Assembly (NCBI RefSeq): GCF_014489075.1 | Contig: NZ_JACTGR010000002.1 | Location: forward strand, 372,001-436,000 | Direction of reading: 5' to 3' | DNA from: Sphingomonas sp. JC676 | Lineage (GTDB): Bacteria; Pseudomonadota; Alphaproteobacteria; Sphingomonadales; Sphingomonadaceae | Length of the DNA: 64,000 nt | In this document: in pieces, positions 21,668 to 30,382 of the stretch | Layout of the letters: each line of letters opens with the position of its first letter | Numbering within the stretch: the first letter of the stretch is position 1 | Notes under the pieces: generated by a model | Seen by the model: the letters and a program-made list of their open reading frames with translations, nothing else | Databases searched by the model: none | What the model was told of the DNA's origin: nothing | Position numbers and translations under genes: made by a program

Positions 21668-23473
21668 GTCGTCGCCCATGCGGAGCGCCGCGATGAAGGC
21701 CTCCTGCGGGATCTGGACGCTGCCATATTCGCGCATGCGCTTCTTGCCCTCTTTCTGCTTGTCGAGGAGCTTGCGCTTGCGGCTGGCGTCGCCGCCATAG
21801 CATTTGGCGGTCACGTCCTTGCGCAGCGCAGCGATCGTCTCGCGCGCGACGACCTTGCCGCCGATCGCCGCCTGGATCGGGATCTTGAACAAATGGCGCG
21901 GGATCAAGTCCTTCAGCCGCTCGCACATGCCGCGCCCGCGCGCCTCCGCCGTCGAGCGGTGAACGATCATCGACAATGCGTCGACCGGCTCGTTGTTGAC
22001 GAGGATGCTCATCTTGACGAGGTCGCCCGGACGGTGGCCGATCTGTTCGTAATCGAAGCTCGCATAGCCGCGGCTGATGCTCTTCAGGCGATCGTAAAAG
22101 TCGAACACGACTTCGTTGAGCGGCAGCTCATAGGTCAGCTGCGCGCGGCCGCCGACATAGGTCAGGTCCCGCTGGATACCGCGGCGATCCTGACAGAGCT
22201 TGAGGATCGAGCCGAGATATTCGTCGGGAACGTAGATCACCGCCTTGATCCACGGCTCCTCGATCTCAGCGATCCGAGTGGGATCTGGCATATCGGCGGG
22301 ATTGTGGAGCTCGATCGAGCGCGGCTCGGCCTCGCCTGCCGCCTTGGTGAGTAGGAGCTTGTAGACCACCGACGGTGCGGTGGTGATCAGATCGAGATCA
22401 TATTCGCGGGTCAGCCGCTCCTGGATGATCTCCAGGTGGAGCAGTCCGAGGAAACCGCAGCGGAAGCCGAAACCGAGCGCGGCCGAGGTCTCCATCTCGA
22501 AGCTGAACGACGCGTCGTTGAGGCGCAGCTTCGAGATGCTCTCGCGCAGTTTCTCGAAATCGGCGGCGTCGACCGGGAACAGCCCGCAGAACACCACCGG
22601 CTGGACTTCCTTGAAGCCCGGCAATGCCTCGGCGGCGGGGCGCTTGGCATCGGTGATGGTGTCGCCGACGCGGGTCTGGGCGACTTCCTTGATCTGGGCG
22701 GTGATGAAGCCGATCTCGCCGGGGCCGAGATCGCTCAGCTGCTCGATCTTGGGGCGGAAGCAGCCGACGCGATCGACCAGATGAACCGACCCCTCCTGCA
22801 TGAACTTGATCTGCTGGCCCTTACGGATCGATCCGTCGATCACCCGCACCAGGATGACGACGCCGAGATACGGATCGTACCAGCTGTCGACGAGCATCGC
22901 CTTCAACGGCGCGTTGACGTCGCCGTTCGGCGCCGGGATGCGCTCGACGATCGCGTCGAGCACCTCTTCGATGCCGATGCCGGACTTGGCGCTGGTCAGC
23001 ACGGCGTTGGACGCATCGATCCCGATGATCTCCTCGATCTCGTGCCGGACCTTTTCGGGTTCGGCCGAGGGGAGATCGATCTTGTTGATGACCGGGATGA
23101 TCTCGTGATCATGCTCGATCGACTGATAGACGTTCGCCAGCGTCTGCGCCTCGACGCCCTGCGCGGCGTCGACCACCAGCAGCGCGCCCTCGCAGGCGGC
23201 CAGGCTGCGCGAGACTTCATAGGCGAAGTCGACGTGGCCCGGCGTGTCCATCAGGTTGAGGATATGGCCCTTCCAGTCGAGGCGCACGGTCTGCGCCTTG
23301 ATGGTGATGCCGCGCTCCTTCTCGATATCCATATTGTCGAGCACCTGCGCGCTCATCTCGCGCTCGGTGAGGCCGCCGGTGCGCTGGATCAGCCGATCGG
23401 CAAGCGTCGACTTGCCGTGATCGATGTGCGCGATGATCGAGAAATTGCGGATGCGGGAAAGTTCGGTCGACAT
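21662..23473 (-). CDS. lepA: Elongation factor 4 (LepA), ribosomal back-translocase
   Basis: A 603-aa translational GTPase. The P-loop AHIDHGKST is at residues 15-23, DTPGHVDF is G3, and NKIDLPSA is G4. Domain II and III sequences follow ([29 protein letters not shown]), then the EF4-specific C-terminal domain, whose tail [18 protein letters not shown] matches normal LepA ends. Length and domain order are usual for the family. It binds the ribosome and remodels stalled elongation complexes. The ATG at 23473 gives the standard N-terminus ([20 protein letters not shown]). The stop codon lies inside a tandem 36-bp repeat but the reading frame is intact. Divergent from the CsgG-like gene. Confidence 0.98.
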   Translation of the reverse strand: MSTELSRIRNFSIIAHIDHGKSTLADRLIQRTGGLTEREMSAQVLDNMDIEKERGITIKAQTVRLDWKGHILNLMDTPGHVDFAYEVSRSLAACEGALLVVDAAQGVEAQTLANVYQSIEHDHEIIPVINKIDLPSAEPEKVRHEIEEIIGIDASNAVLTSAKSGIGIEEVLDAIVERIPAPNGDVNAPLKAMLVDSWYDPYLGVVILVRVIDGSIRKGQQIKFMQEGSVHLVDRVGCFRPKIEQLSDLGPGEIGFITAQIKEVAQTRVGDTITDAKRPAAEALPGFKEVQPVVFCGLFPVDAADFEKLRESISKLRLNDASFSFEMETSAALGFGFRCGFLGLLHLEIIQERLTREYDLDLITTAPSVVYKLLLTKAAGEAEPRSIELHNPADMPDPTRIAEIEEPWIKAVIYVPDEYLGSILKLCQDRRGIQRDLTYVGGRAQLTYELPLNEVVFDFYDRLKSISRGYASFDYEQIGHRPGDLVKMSILVNNEPVDALSMIVHRSTAEARGRGMCERLKDLIPRHLFKIPIQAAIGGKVVARETIAALRKDVTAKCYGGDASRKRKLLDKQKEGKKRMREYGSVQIPQEAFIAALRMGDDS

Positions 23474-23648
23474 GGTGGCGGGCGCTTAGCAGCTTGGCGG
23501 CGAAAGCCAAAGCCGCTCGCGCCCCTGTTCGTCGAGCGCCGGTTTTGCTAGGGTCTGCGCGATCACGGCCGGGGACGACGCGGGACAATATCCTGCGCGA
23601 ATGGGCGCACGCGGGCCGCTTGACGCTAAAGAGTGGGAGAAGGCTAGA

Positions 23649-24401
23649 ATGCGTAAGTTGATGCTCGGACTGGGCGCGATCGCGGCCCTGTCGATGGTGG
23701 CGGCTGCGCCCGCCCAGGCGCAGAAGAAGCAGGACAAATCCTCGGGCCGCAAGGCGCAGGAACGCGGCATGCGCGAGATTCCGCGGTGCGCGAGGAGCCT
23801 GGGCACGATCTCGATCGTCGAGCCCGACACCCAGTGGTGGCGGGACTATAATCTGGGCAGCCCCGAAGCGGTGCTCAAGGTGTTCGTCCAGCAATCGGGC
23901 TGCTTCAGCCTGGTCAATCGCGGCCGAGCGCTGCAGAGCCGCGCGATGGAGCGCGCCATGGCCGATAGCGGCGAGATGCAGCGCGGCTCGAACATGGGCA
24001 AGGGCCAGGTCAAGGCCGCAGACTTCTTCCTCGAGCCGAACATCGTCTCGGGCAACAGCAATTCGGGCGGCGGCAATATCGGCGGAGCGCTCGGCGGGCT
24101 GATCGGCGGCCGCTTCGGCGCGATAGCCGGCGGGATCAACATCAAGAAGAAAGAAGCCAATGTCACGCTGAGCATGGTCAACGCCCGCACCACCGAGGAA
24201 TCGGTGACGGAAGGCTATTCGCGCAAGACCGATATCGGTTTCGGCGCTGGCGGCGGCGCCGGCTGGTGGGGCGGTTTTGCCGCAGCCGGCGGCGGCGGGT
24301 ACCAGAACACCGAGATCGGCCAGGTGATCGTGCTCGCGTATCTCGACGCCTATATCAAGATGGTCCAGCAACTCGGCGGGCTCCCGCAAGGCGACTATTG
24401 A
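23649..24401 (+). CDS. CsgG/HfaB family secreted protein
   Basis: A 250-aa exported protein resembling the CsgG/HfaB family, whose best known member is the outer-membrane channel for curli fibres and, in Caulobacter, a holdfast-anchor protein. The signal peptide ends at AQAQ (about residue 24). Blocks such as VLKVFVQQSGCFSLVNRG, AADFFLEPNIV, the glycine-rich GGALGGLIGGRFG and VIVLAYLDAYIKMVQQL fit the family. Unlike CsgG there is no lipobox cysteine after the signal, so it may not be a lipoprotein. A second glycine-rich stretch (GFGAGGGAGWWGG) lies near residue 205. No curli subunit gene is nearby, so it may be a standalone envelope protein. Confidence 0.72.
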   Translation: MRKLMLGLGAIAALSMVAAAPAQAQKKQDKSSGRKAQERGMREIPRCARSLGTISIVEPDTQWWRDYNLGSPEAVLKVFVQQSGCFSLVNRGRALQSRAMERAMADSGEMQRGSNMGKGQVKAADFFLEPNIVSGNSNSGGGNIGGALGGLIGGRFGAIAGGINIKKKEANVTLSMVNARTTEESVTEGYSRKTDIGFGAGGGAGWWGGFAAAGGGGYQNTEIGQVIVLAYLDAYIKMVQQLGGLPQGDY

Positions 24402-24455
24402 TCCCGATCCCCGGGGGCCGGCGGAACCGCCAGCGCTCCCGGGGATTAGCGGCCG

Positions 24456-25166
24456 GTGACCAGGATACGCACCGGAACCGCCGCCTGGGCTCTACCCAGC
24501 CCGGTGCGCGATCGTTTCCCGCCCGCGGCCAGCAATCTCGAACGCTATGCCGGGCGCTTCGATGCGACGGAAATCAACTCGAGCTTCTATCGTCCTCATC
24601 GCCCGGCAACCTATGCCCGCTGGGCCGCGAGCGTGCCCGAGGATTTCCGCTTCTCGGTCAAGCTGCCGCGGACGATCACCCACGAAGCCAGGCTGCGGGA
24701 TTGCAAGACGCTGGTCGAGCGTTTCGCGGCGGAAACTGCCGCGCTCGGCGCCAAGCGCGGCCCGGTGCTGGTGCAGCTGCCGCCGCGCCTGGCCTTTGAC
24801 ACGGGCGTCGTGGGCGCCTTCTTCGCGCTGCTGACCAGGACAATCCACGGGCCGATCGTCTGTGAACCGCGCCACCCGAGCTGGTTCGATCCCGATGCGG
24901 AAGCGCTGCTGATCGACCACCGTGTCGCGCGGGTCGCCGCCGATCCGGCGCCGGTTCCTGCCGCTGCATTGCCTGGCGGCTGGCCCGGCCTGGCCTATTT
25001 CCGCTTGCACGGCAGCCCCAGGCCCTATTGGTCGAGCTACGACCAGGCGGCGCTCGACCATTGGGCGACGCTGGCGCGGGCAACTGGGGCCGAGACCTGG
25101 GTGATTTTCGACAATACCGCCAGCGGCGCGGCCACCGCGAACGCTCTGGAGTTCGGCGCGCGCTGA
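24456..25166 (+). CDS. DUF72 (YecE family) protein
   Basis: A 236-aa TIM-barrel-fold protein of the DUF72/YecE family; biochemical role unsettled. Family marks are the start RIRTGTAAWALP, the ERYAGRFDATEINSSFYR segment, FRFSVKLPRTITHEARL, CEPRHPSWF, and the C-terminal YFRLHGSPRPYWSSYD. The predicted start is a GTG at 24456 without a strong ribosome-binding site; no better start lies upstream. It follows the CsgG-like gene by 54 bases in the same direction and may be co-transcribed. It ends next to a GC-rich hairpin shared with the convergent TonB receptor. Confidence 0.86.
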   Translation: MTRIRTGTAAWALPSPVRDRFPPAASNLERYAGRFDATEINSSFYRPHRPATYARWAASVPEDFRFSVKLPRTITHEARLRDCKTLVERFAAETAALGAKRGPVLVQLPPRLAFDTGVVGAFFALLTRTIHGPIVCEPRHPSWFDPDAEALLIDHRVARVAADPAPVPAAALPGGWPGLAYFRLHGSPRPYWSSYDQAALDHWATLARATGAETWVIFDNTASGAATANALEFGAR

Positions 25167-25173
25167 AAAGAAA

Positions 25174-25203
25174 GGCCCGGCGGCGATCGCTCGCCGCCGG
25201 GCC
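25174..25203. terminator. Bidirectional-type terminator hairpin
   Basis: A 13-bp perfect stem (25174-25186 with 25191-25203) lies between convergent genes. On the minus strand TTTCTTTT follows, so it terminates the TonB-receptor transcript well. On the plus strand only GTATTT follows. Confidence 0.8.
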
Positions 25204-25225
25204 CGTATTTCCCGGGAAGGGAAGC

Positions 25226-27529
25226 TTACTTGATCCGGCCGCTGAGCGAGACGCCGATGATCCGCGGCTCGTTGAGCACGGCGGCCATGTAGTTCTCGAT
25301 CACGCCCTTGAGGTTCTTCTCGTTGGTGATGTTGCGCGCGAACACCGCGAGCTCATAGGCGCCGTCATTGCCCGAATAGCCGATCTTCAGGCCGCCCTCG
25401 AAATTGCCGTCTGAGAAGAACTCGTCGGTCTTGTAGAGGACATAGTTGGTGTAGCCCTGAACGTTCCAGTCGGTCGACACGAACACCTTGCCCTTCTCGA
25501 ACACCGGAATGTCGTAGCGCGCCGAGATATTGAAGTTCCACTTCGGCGCGTTCGGCAGCGGATTACCGTCGATCTGCGCGAACTTGGTCGGCACGCCGAA
25601 CACCGGGAGCGTGATCGTTGGATCGTTGACCGTGCAGACCGTAACGCCGTTCAGCGTGCAGACCTGCGCGTAGACGCGCTTGTCCTTGATTTCGGTATGC
25701 AGATAGCTCGCGCCCGCCGAAATCGCGAGGTTGCGGATCGGACGCCAGTCCATCTCCGCCTCGGCGCCATAAGCCTTGGCCTTGTCGGCGTTGAACAGCA
25801 CGCCGTTGCCGTTCGAATCATTGCCGTTCAGCTGGATGTCGTCGACCGTGTAGGTGAAGGCCGAGGCATTGAAGCGCAAAGTGCGGCCGATCGTGCTCTT
25901 GGAGCCGGCCTCCCAAGACAGGATCGTTTCGGAATTCGCGGTGGTGAAATCCGAGTTGAACACGGCCGAGCGGCCCTGGATGGTCGGTCCGCGGAAGCCC
26001 TTGGCGACGCGCGCATAGAGGCTGACGTCCGGGCTCACCTCATAGAGCGCGCTCACATCCCAGCTCGGCTTGGTGTCCGACAGGCGGACATGGCGACGGC
26101 CGGGATAGGTGACGGCACCCGCGGCGGTGTCGGCGGTCTTGAGCAGGTCGGTGGTCTTGGTGTCCCGCGTGATGCGGGCGCCGCCGGTGAGGGTCAGCTT
26201 CGGAAGGATCTCGTAGCTTGCCTGGCCGAACAGCGCCCAGGAGGTGTTGACGTCGTGCAGGCGCACCCAGTTGTTCGGGTTGCGTGCCGCTGTCGTCAGG
26301 AACCAGGCGCGCTGGTAGAATTCGGTGACGTCGCGCTGATCGAAATACATGCCGCCGAACTGCCACTTGAGCGGGCCGTCAGTGTCGCTGGCGAGACGGA
26401 CTTCCTGGGTCCACTGGTCGAGATCGCGCAAGCGGCCCATCGATTCGCCGAAACCATTGGCCACACCATTGACCGGATAATCCGCGGCAGCGCCGCCATC
26501 AGTGTCGCCACGGCTATAGCCATTGCTGGTCTCGTACGCGGTGATCGAGGTCAGCGTGACGCCGCCGAAATCATAGGTCGAGTTCAGCGAGCCGCCGAAG
26601 GTGTTGTAATCCTGCGGATTGTCCATCGCCTCGTCGAAGCGGACGGTGTCGCGCGAGACGTTGCTGACGTCGTTCGAGCCCTTCTTGAGCGCCTGGCGCA
26701 GGAACAGGGTCGAGGTGCCGTTATACTGGCGCCCATGCACCGAGCCGAGGATCGACCAGTCCGACGTTGGCGTGACCAGGACCTGGAAACGCAGGTCGCG
26801 CTCGTCGAAGCCGCCCATGGAGTTCTTGCGTGGGCCGACCGTGCCGTCGGCGCTGGGTCCGGCATAAGCGTTGTCGACATAATCGTCGCGGTGCTGGATC
26901 AAGCCCGAGAGACGGACAGCGACATTCTCGCCCAGCGGCCCGCCGATGCCGGCGTCCAGGTTGATGCTGTTGTAGCTGCCATAGCTGAGCTGCGCCTGGC
27001 CGGAGAGCTCCTGGCTCGGACGGACGGTGTCGAACTTGACGATGCCGGCGGTGGTGTTGCGGCCGAACAGCGAGCCCTGCGGACCGCGCAGCACCTCGAC
27101 ATGGTCGAGGTCATAGACCGGGTTCGACTTGAGCACGACATGCTCAAGGACGACGTCGTCCTGGATGATCGACACGGGCTGCGAGGCGCCGAGATAGAAG
27201 TCGATATTGCCGAGCCCGCGAATGTAGAAGCGCGGGAAGATGCGGCCGGTGGTGGTCTCGGCGTAGAAGCTGGGGACCTTGCCCGACAGTGCGAGCAGCG
27301 TGTCGTCGCCACCAGCAGTGAAGGTGCGCGCGTCCTGGCCGCCGATCACGGCGACAGAGACGGGAACGTCCTGCTGGTTCTCAGGGCGCCGCTCCGCGGT
27401 GACGACGATCTCGTTCAGGTCGGTGCTGCTGGCGTCGGCATTGGTCTGCGCGTCCTGCGCGAAGGCCGTGGCCGAGAAGAAGACGCCGAGCGCCGCGCCG
27501 ACGAGATAGCGGCTTTTTGCGAATTTCAT
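25226..27529 (-). CDS. TonB-dependent receptor, candidate nicotinamide riboside/NMN receptor
   Basis: A 767-aa outer-membrane receptor. The start at 27529 (MKFAKSRYLVGAAL) has GGGGAT 7 bases upstream and opens a signal peptide ending at AFA. The TonB box LNEIVVTAERR is followed by the plug (VPVSVAVIGG, FYIRGLGNIDF, LDHVEVLRGPQGSLFGRNTTAG) and the barrel. The last residues are GRIK rather than the usual terminal aromatic residue, which is odd for a barrel assembled by Bam. It is third in a same-strand run behind pnuC and a riboside kinase, separated from the kinase by 189 bases without a terminator. That context suggests it brings nicotinamide riboside or a related pyridine nucleotide across the outer membrane; this is inference. 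Confidence 0.9.
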   Translation of the reverse strand: MKFAKSRYLVGAALGVFFSATAFAQDAQTNADASSTDLNEIVVTAERRPENQQDVPVSVAVIGGQDARTFTAGGDDTLLALSGKVPSFYAETTTGRIFPRFYIRGLGNIDFYLGASQPVSIIQDDVVLEHVVLKSNPVYDLDHVEVLRGPQGSLFGRNTTAGIVKFDTVRPSQELSGQAQLSYGSYNSINLDAGIGGPLGENVAVRLSGLIQHRDDYVDNAYAGPSADGTVGPRKNSMGGFDERDLRFQVLVTPTSDWSILGSVHGRQYNGTSTLFLRQALKKGSNDVSNVSRDTVRFDEAMDNPQDYNTFGGSLNSTYDFGGVTLTSITAYETSNGYSRGDTDGGAAADYPVNGVANGFGESMGRLRDLDQWTQEVRLASDTDGPLKWQFGGMYFDQRDVTEFYQRAWFLTTAARNPNNWVRLHDVNTSWALFGQASYEILPKLTLTGGARITRDTKTTDLLKTADTAAGAVTYPGRRHVRLSDTKPSWDVSALYEVSPDVSLYARVAKGFRGPTIQGRSAVFNSDFTTANSETILSWEAGSKSTIGRTLRFNASAFTYTVDDIQLNGNDSNGNGVLFNADKAKAYGAEAEMDWRPIRNLAISAGASYLHTEIKDKRVYAQVCTLNGVTVCTVNDPTITLPVFGVPTKFAQIDGNPLPNAPKWNFNISARYDIPVFEKGKVFVSTDWNVQGYTNYVLYKTDEFFSDGNFEGGLKIGYSGNDGAYELAVFARNITNEKNLKGVIENYMAAVLNEPRIIGVSLSGRIK

Positions 27530-27718
27530 GTTCAGATCCCCGATACTGGTTGGTCCACCCTGGACATCGGACGCACGACCGGTCGCCGGGAGAATCACAT
27601 TGGATTCCCGGTTATCCGGTTCTTTTTGCTGGAGGTTTGCGCCCTCTGCGGGCTCGCGGATAAGGGTGGATTATTTCCGGCTGATGACAATCAGGGGACT
27701 AATTTCGCATCTGCAGCA

Positions 27719-28252
27719 TCAGCTGGACGCGACGCGCTGCCGCTCCACCTCGATCGCGGCGACGGCACGGGCGAAACGGGCGTCACCCTCCCCGCTAACC
27801 AATGCCCAGGGCACGCCGCGGCGATCGAGCTCGGCCTTGGAAAGCGCGAAGAACTTGGCCCGCAGCTCGGGGGTGCCGAACATGCGCGTGCCATCGGGGA
27901 CCCAAGGCAGATCGATGTCGAACAGCAGGTAGAAATCGGCCGTGCCGGTCCACTCGTCGAACCACGGATCGCGCGCGCCGAACAGCATGTCAGCCCAGAC
28001 CGCGGTCATCAGCGGATCGGTATCGAGGATCAACGGATCGGCGCCGGTCGACAGCATCATTCGCCTGCCCGCGTCGTGCGTCTTGGCGATCTCGAGCAGG
28101 TCGCGCATCGTGAAGTCGACGCCGCGCGCCTCGGCATATTCGCGGCCATATTCCTCGAGCACCTCGCCGCCGAGATGCTTGGCGAGCTGTATCATCAAAG
28201 TCGATTTGCCGACGCTTTCGGGCCCGTGGAGGCAAATGGTGCGCGGAATCAT
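27719..28252 (-). CDS. Nicotinamide riboside kinase (NadR C-terminal-type ATPase)
   Basis: A 177-aa P-loop kinase matching the ribosylnicotinamide kinase domain of NadR (AAA_28-type). The P-loop GPESVGKST begins near residue 10; EEYGREYAE and LILDTDPLMTAVW are family blocks. It would phosphorylate imported nicotinamide riboside to NMN and so trap it in the cell. The regulatory DNA-binding and adenylyltransferase domains of enterobacterial NadR are absent. The start is set at the ATG at 28252, which overlaps the pnuC stop by 4 bases; an upstream in-frame TTG at 28270 is less likely. The overlap with pnuC supports the assignment. Confidence 0.88.
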   Translation of the reverse strand: MIPRTICLHGPESVGKSTLMIQLAKHLGGEVLEEYGREYAEARGVDFTMRDLLEIAKTHDAGRRMMLSTGADPLILDTDPLMTAVWADMLFGARDPWFDEWTGTADFYLLFDIDLPWVPDGTRMFGTPELRAKFFALSKAELDRRGVPWALVSGEGDARFARAVAAIEVERQRVASS

Positions 28253-28809
28253 GTTCTGGCTTTTGTCCAATCTACAAGGCCCCAGACCGACAGGGCGAAG
28301 AATACACCGTAAAGTCCAGCCGTAAGCCAGAGGTCCTTAACCATGAATAGCGGAATCGCGATCAAGTCTACCAGGATCCATAACACCCAGCTTTCCCATT
28401 TGCGGCGCGACTGGAGGATCTGCGCGGCAACGCTGATCATCGCAACGCTGCCATCCCACCAGGGATAGGTCGCATCAGTGAAGCGATGCACCAGAGCGCC
28501 CCAGGCGGCGATGGCAACCGCGCAGCCGGCGAGCCAGGCGAAGCGGGCGTTTCGGCTCAAGCTCTCGACCCGCACTTCGCCGGTCTGGGCTCGCGACCGT
28601 GCCCAGTTCCACCAGCCATAGAGATTGACCGCGAAATAGAAGAGCTGGAGCAGCGCATCGCTGTAGAGCTTGGCGCCGAAGAAGACCCAGGCGTAGAGCG
28701 AGACCATCGCCAGCGCGAACGGATAGTTCCAGATGCTGCGCCGCACCACCAGCGTGACATTGATCAGCCCGAACAGGGTGGCGGCAGCTTCGATCGGGCT
28801 CACCTGCAC
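28249..28809 (-). CDS. pnuC: Nicotinamide riboside transporter PnuC
   Basis: A 186-aa inner-membrane protein of the PnuC family, a facilitator that imports nicotinamide riboside without energy coupling. It has about seven hydrophobic segments. Family marks are VVRRSIWNYPFALAMVSLYAW, LLQLFYFAVNLYGWWNW (the substrate-site tryptophan/asparagine stretch) and the late WILVDLIAIPLF. The first codon is GTG at 28809; a second GTG two codons on is also possible, and neither has a strong ribosome-binding site. The next gene is the kinase that traps the riboside. It is divergent from the ferredoxin reductase gene, with 93 bases between them. Confidence 0.95.
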   Translation of the reverse strand: MQVSPIEAAATLFGLINVTLVVRRSIWNYPFALAMVSLYAWVFFGAKLYSDALLQLFYFAVNLYGWWNWARSRAQTGEVRVESLSRNARFAWLAGCAVAIAAWGALVHRFTDATYPWWDGSVAMISVAAQILQSRRKWESWVLWILVDLIAIPLFMVKDLWLTAGLYGVFFALSVWGLVDWTKART

Positions 28810-28902
28810 CGGTTAGCAGCCAATTCGCCTCGCCGTCGAGAGGGCCGCTTGCCCTCCCCGCCCCGCACGTTAGGGTCCGTATCTAAAATCCAAGGAGAGC
28901 GC

Positions 28903-30201
28903 ATGCGCCATATCGCGGTGATCGGCTCGGGGCCTGCCGGCTATTATACGGCCGAGGCCTGCCAGAAGACCTTCGGCGAGGACGTGCGCGTCGACATCAT
29001 AGACCGGCTGCCGGTGCCGTTCGGGCTGATCCGCACTGGCGTGGCGCCCGATCACCAGTCGATCAAGGGTGTGTCGCGGCGCTACGAGGCTACGGCGTTG
29101 ACCGACAATGTCCGCTTCGTCGGCAACGTGACCCTGGGCGAAGACGTCTCGATCGACGAGCTGCGCGTGCTCTATGACGCAGTGGTGCTCGCCACTGGCG
29201 CGCCGCACGACCGGCCGCTGGAAATACCGGGCGCGGACTTGCCCGGCGTGGTGGGATCCGCGGCGTTCGTCGGCTGGTACAATGGTCACCCCGACCATGC
29301 CGAGCTGGCGCCGGCGCTGCACGGGCCCGGCGCGGTCGTCATCGGCAACGGCAATGTCGCGCTCGACGTGGCGCGCATCCTCGCCAAGACCGAGGAGGAG
29401 TTCGCCGGCTCGGACATCGTCAACCATGCGCTGGAGGCGCTGCGCGCCGCCAAGATCGACACGATCACGATCCTCGGCCGGCGCGGGCCGCACCAGATCG
29501 CGATGACGCCGAAGGAACTGGGCGAGCTCGGTGAACTGACCCGCGCGGCGCCGATCGTCGAGGCCGCGGACCTGCCGTCGTTCAGCGACGATGCGCTGCT
29601 CGATCCCGGCCAGCGCAAATCGGTGACGCATCTGCGCCATTTCGCCGAGGGGCATGCGGACAAGCCGGTCCGCATCGTCTTCGATTTCTTCGCGATGCCG
29701 GTGGCGATCGAAGGCGACAACCGCGTCGAGCGGGTGATCGTCGAACGGACCGCTATCGATGCCGAAGGGCGCGCGGCGGGCACGGGCGAGACCTATGTGG
29801 TGCCGGCCGGATTGGTGGTGAGCTGCATCGGCTATCGCACCCCGCCGATCCCGGGCGTGCCCTATGACGACCGCGCCGGGCGCTTCGCAAACGAGGACGG
29901 ACGCGTGCTGCCCGGGCTCTATGCGGTGGGCTGGGCGCGGCGCGGACCGACCGGGACGATCGGCACCAACCGCCCCGACGGCTTCGCGATCGTCGAGAAG
30001 ATCTCGGCGGATGTGGGCGAAGGCAGCGGCAAGCAGGGCCGCCCGGGGCTCGACGCACTGCTGGCTGCACGCGACGTCGATGTCGTCACCTTCCGCGACT
30101 GGCAGAAGATCGAGGCCGCCGAGATCGCCGCTGCGCGTGATGGCAGCCCGCGCGAGAAATTCACCAGCATCGAAGCGATGCTCGCCGCGCGCGCAAGCTG
30201 A
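28903..30201 (+). CDS. FAD-dependent ferredoxin/adrenodoxin-type NADP reductase
   Basis: A 432-aa flavoprotein of the adrenodoxin-reductase/FprA type, which moves electrons between NADPH and ferredoxin. The FAD loop VIGSGPAGYYTAE opens the protein; PVPFGLIRTGVAPDHQ is diagnostic. The NADP loop VVIGNGNVALDVARIL and ILGRRGPHQIAMTPKELGEL follow, and VGWARRGPTGTIGTNR near the end contacts the flavin. The start at 28903 has AAGGAG 5 bases upstream. It stands alone ahead of the tRNA-Pro gene. It probably feeds reductant to ferredoxins serving P450 or iron-sulfur enzymes; the partner is not in the window. Confidence 0.93.
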   Translation: MRHIAVIGSGPAGYYTAEACQKTFGEDVRVDIIDRLPVPFGLIRTGVAPDHQSIKGVSRRYEATALTDNVRFVGNVTLGEDVSIDELRVLYDAVVLATGAPHDRPLEIPGADLPGVVGSAAFVGWYNGHPDHAELAPALHGPGAVVIGNGNVALDVARILAKTEEEFAGSDIVNHALEALRAAKIDTITILGRRGPHQIAMTPKELGELGELTRAAPIVEAADLPSFSDDALLDPGQRKSVTHLRHFAEGHADKPVRIVFDFFAMPVAIEGDNRVERVIVERTAIDAEGRAAGTGETYVVPAGLVVSCIGYRTPPIPGVPYDDRAGRFANEDGRVLPGLYAVGWARRGPTGTIGTNRPDGFAIVEKISADVGEGSGKQGRPGLDALLAARDVDVVTFRDWQKIEAAEIAAARDGSPREKFTSIEAMLAARAS

Positions 30202-30225
30202 TCAGACATCCCTGGTCAGAGGCGC

Positions 30226-30254
30226 TTGCACGACTCGAACCACGTGGTTATAGG
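30226..30254 (+). promoter_or_regulatory. Promoter of tRNA-Pro
   Basis: TTGCAC (30226-30231) and TATAGG (30249-30254) are separated by 17 bases, a good sigma-70 match. It predicts a start about 45 bases before the mature tRNA. Confidence 0.7.
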
Positions 30255-30305
30255 CGCCCCTCCAGCATCGATCCGGAGCGCTTTCGAGCCCGATCGATAC
30301 TCCGT

Positions 30306-30382
30306 CGGGGAGTAGCTCAGCCTGGTAGAGCACTGTCTTCGGGAGGCAGGGGCCGGAGGTTCGAATCCTCTCTTCCCGACCA
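30306..30382 (+). tRNA. tRNA-Pro, anticodon CGG
   Basis: A 77-base cloverleaf. The acceptor CGGGGAG pairs with CTTCCCG through one G-U pair. The D arm is GCTC...GAGC, the anticodon arm is CTGTC-TTCGGGA-GGCAG giving anticodon CGG, and the T arm has TTCGAAT in the loop. The terminal CCA is encoded. It reads proline codon CCG, common in a GC-rich genome. Confidence 0.96.

Noticed and set aside
27530..27718. Possible riboswitch before the TonB receptor (NAD- or NMN-type)
   Set aside because: I could not draw a convincing conserved stem or a match to known NAD riboswitch cores; it is only a 189-base spacer.
25697..28312. 871-codon plus-strand frame over the TonB receptor and the kinase
   Set aside because: It crosses several real minus-strand genes and has no recognisable domain.
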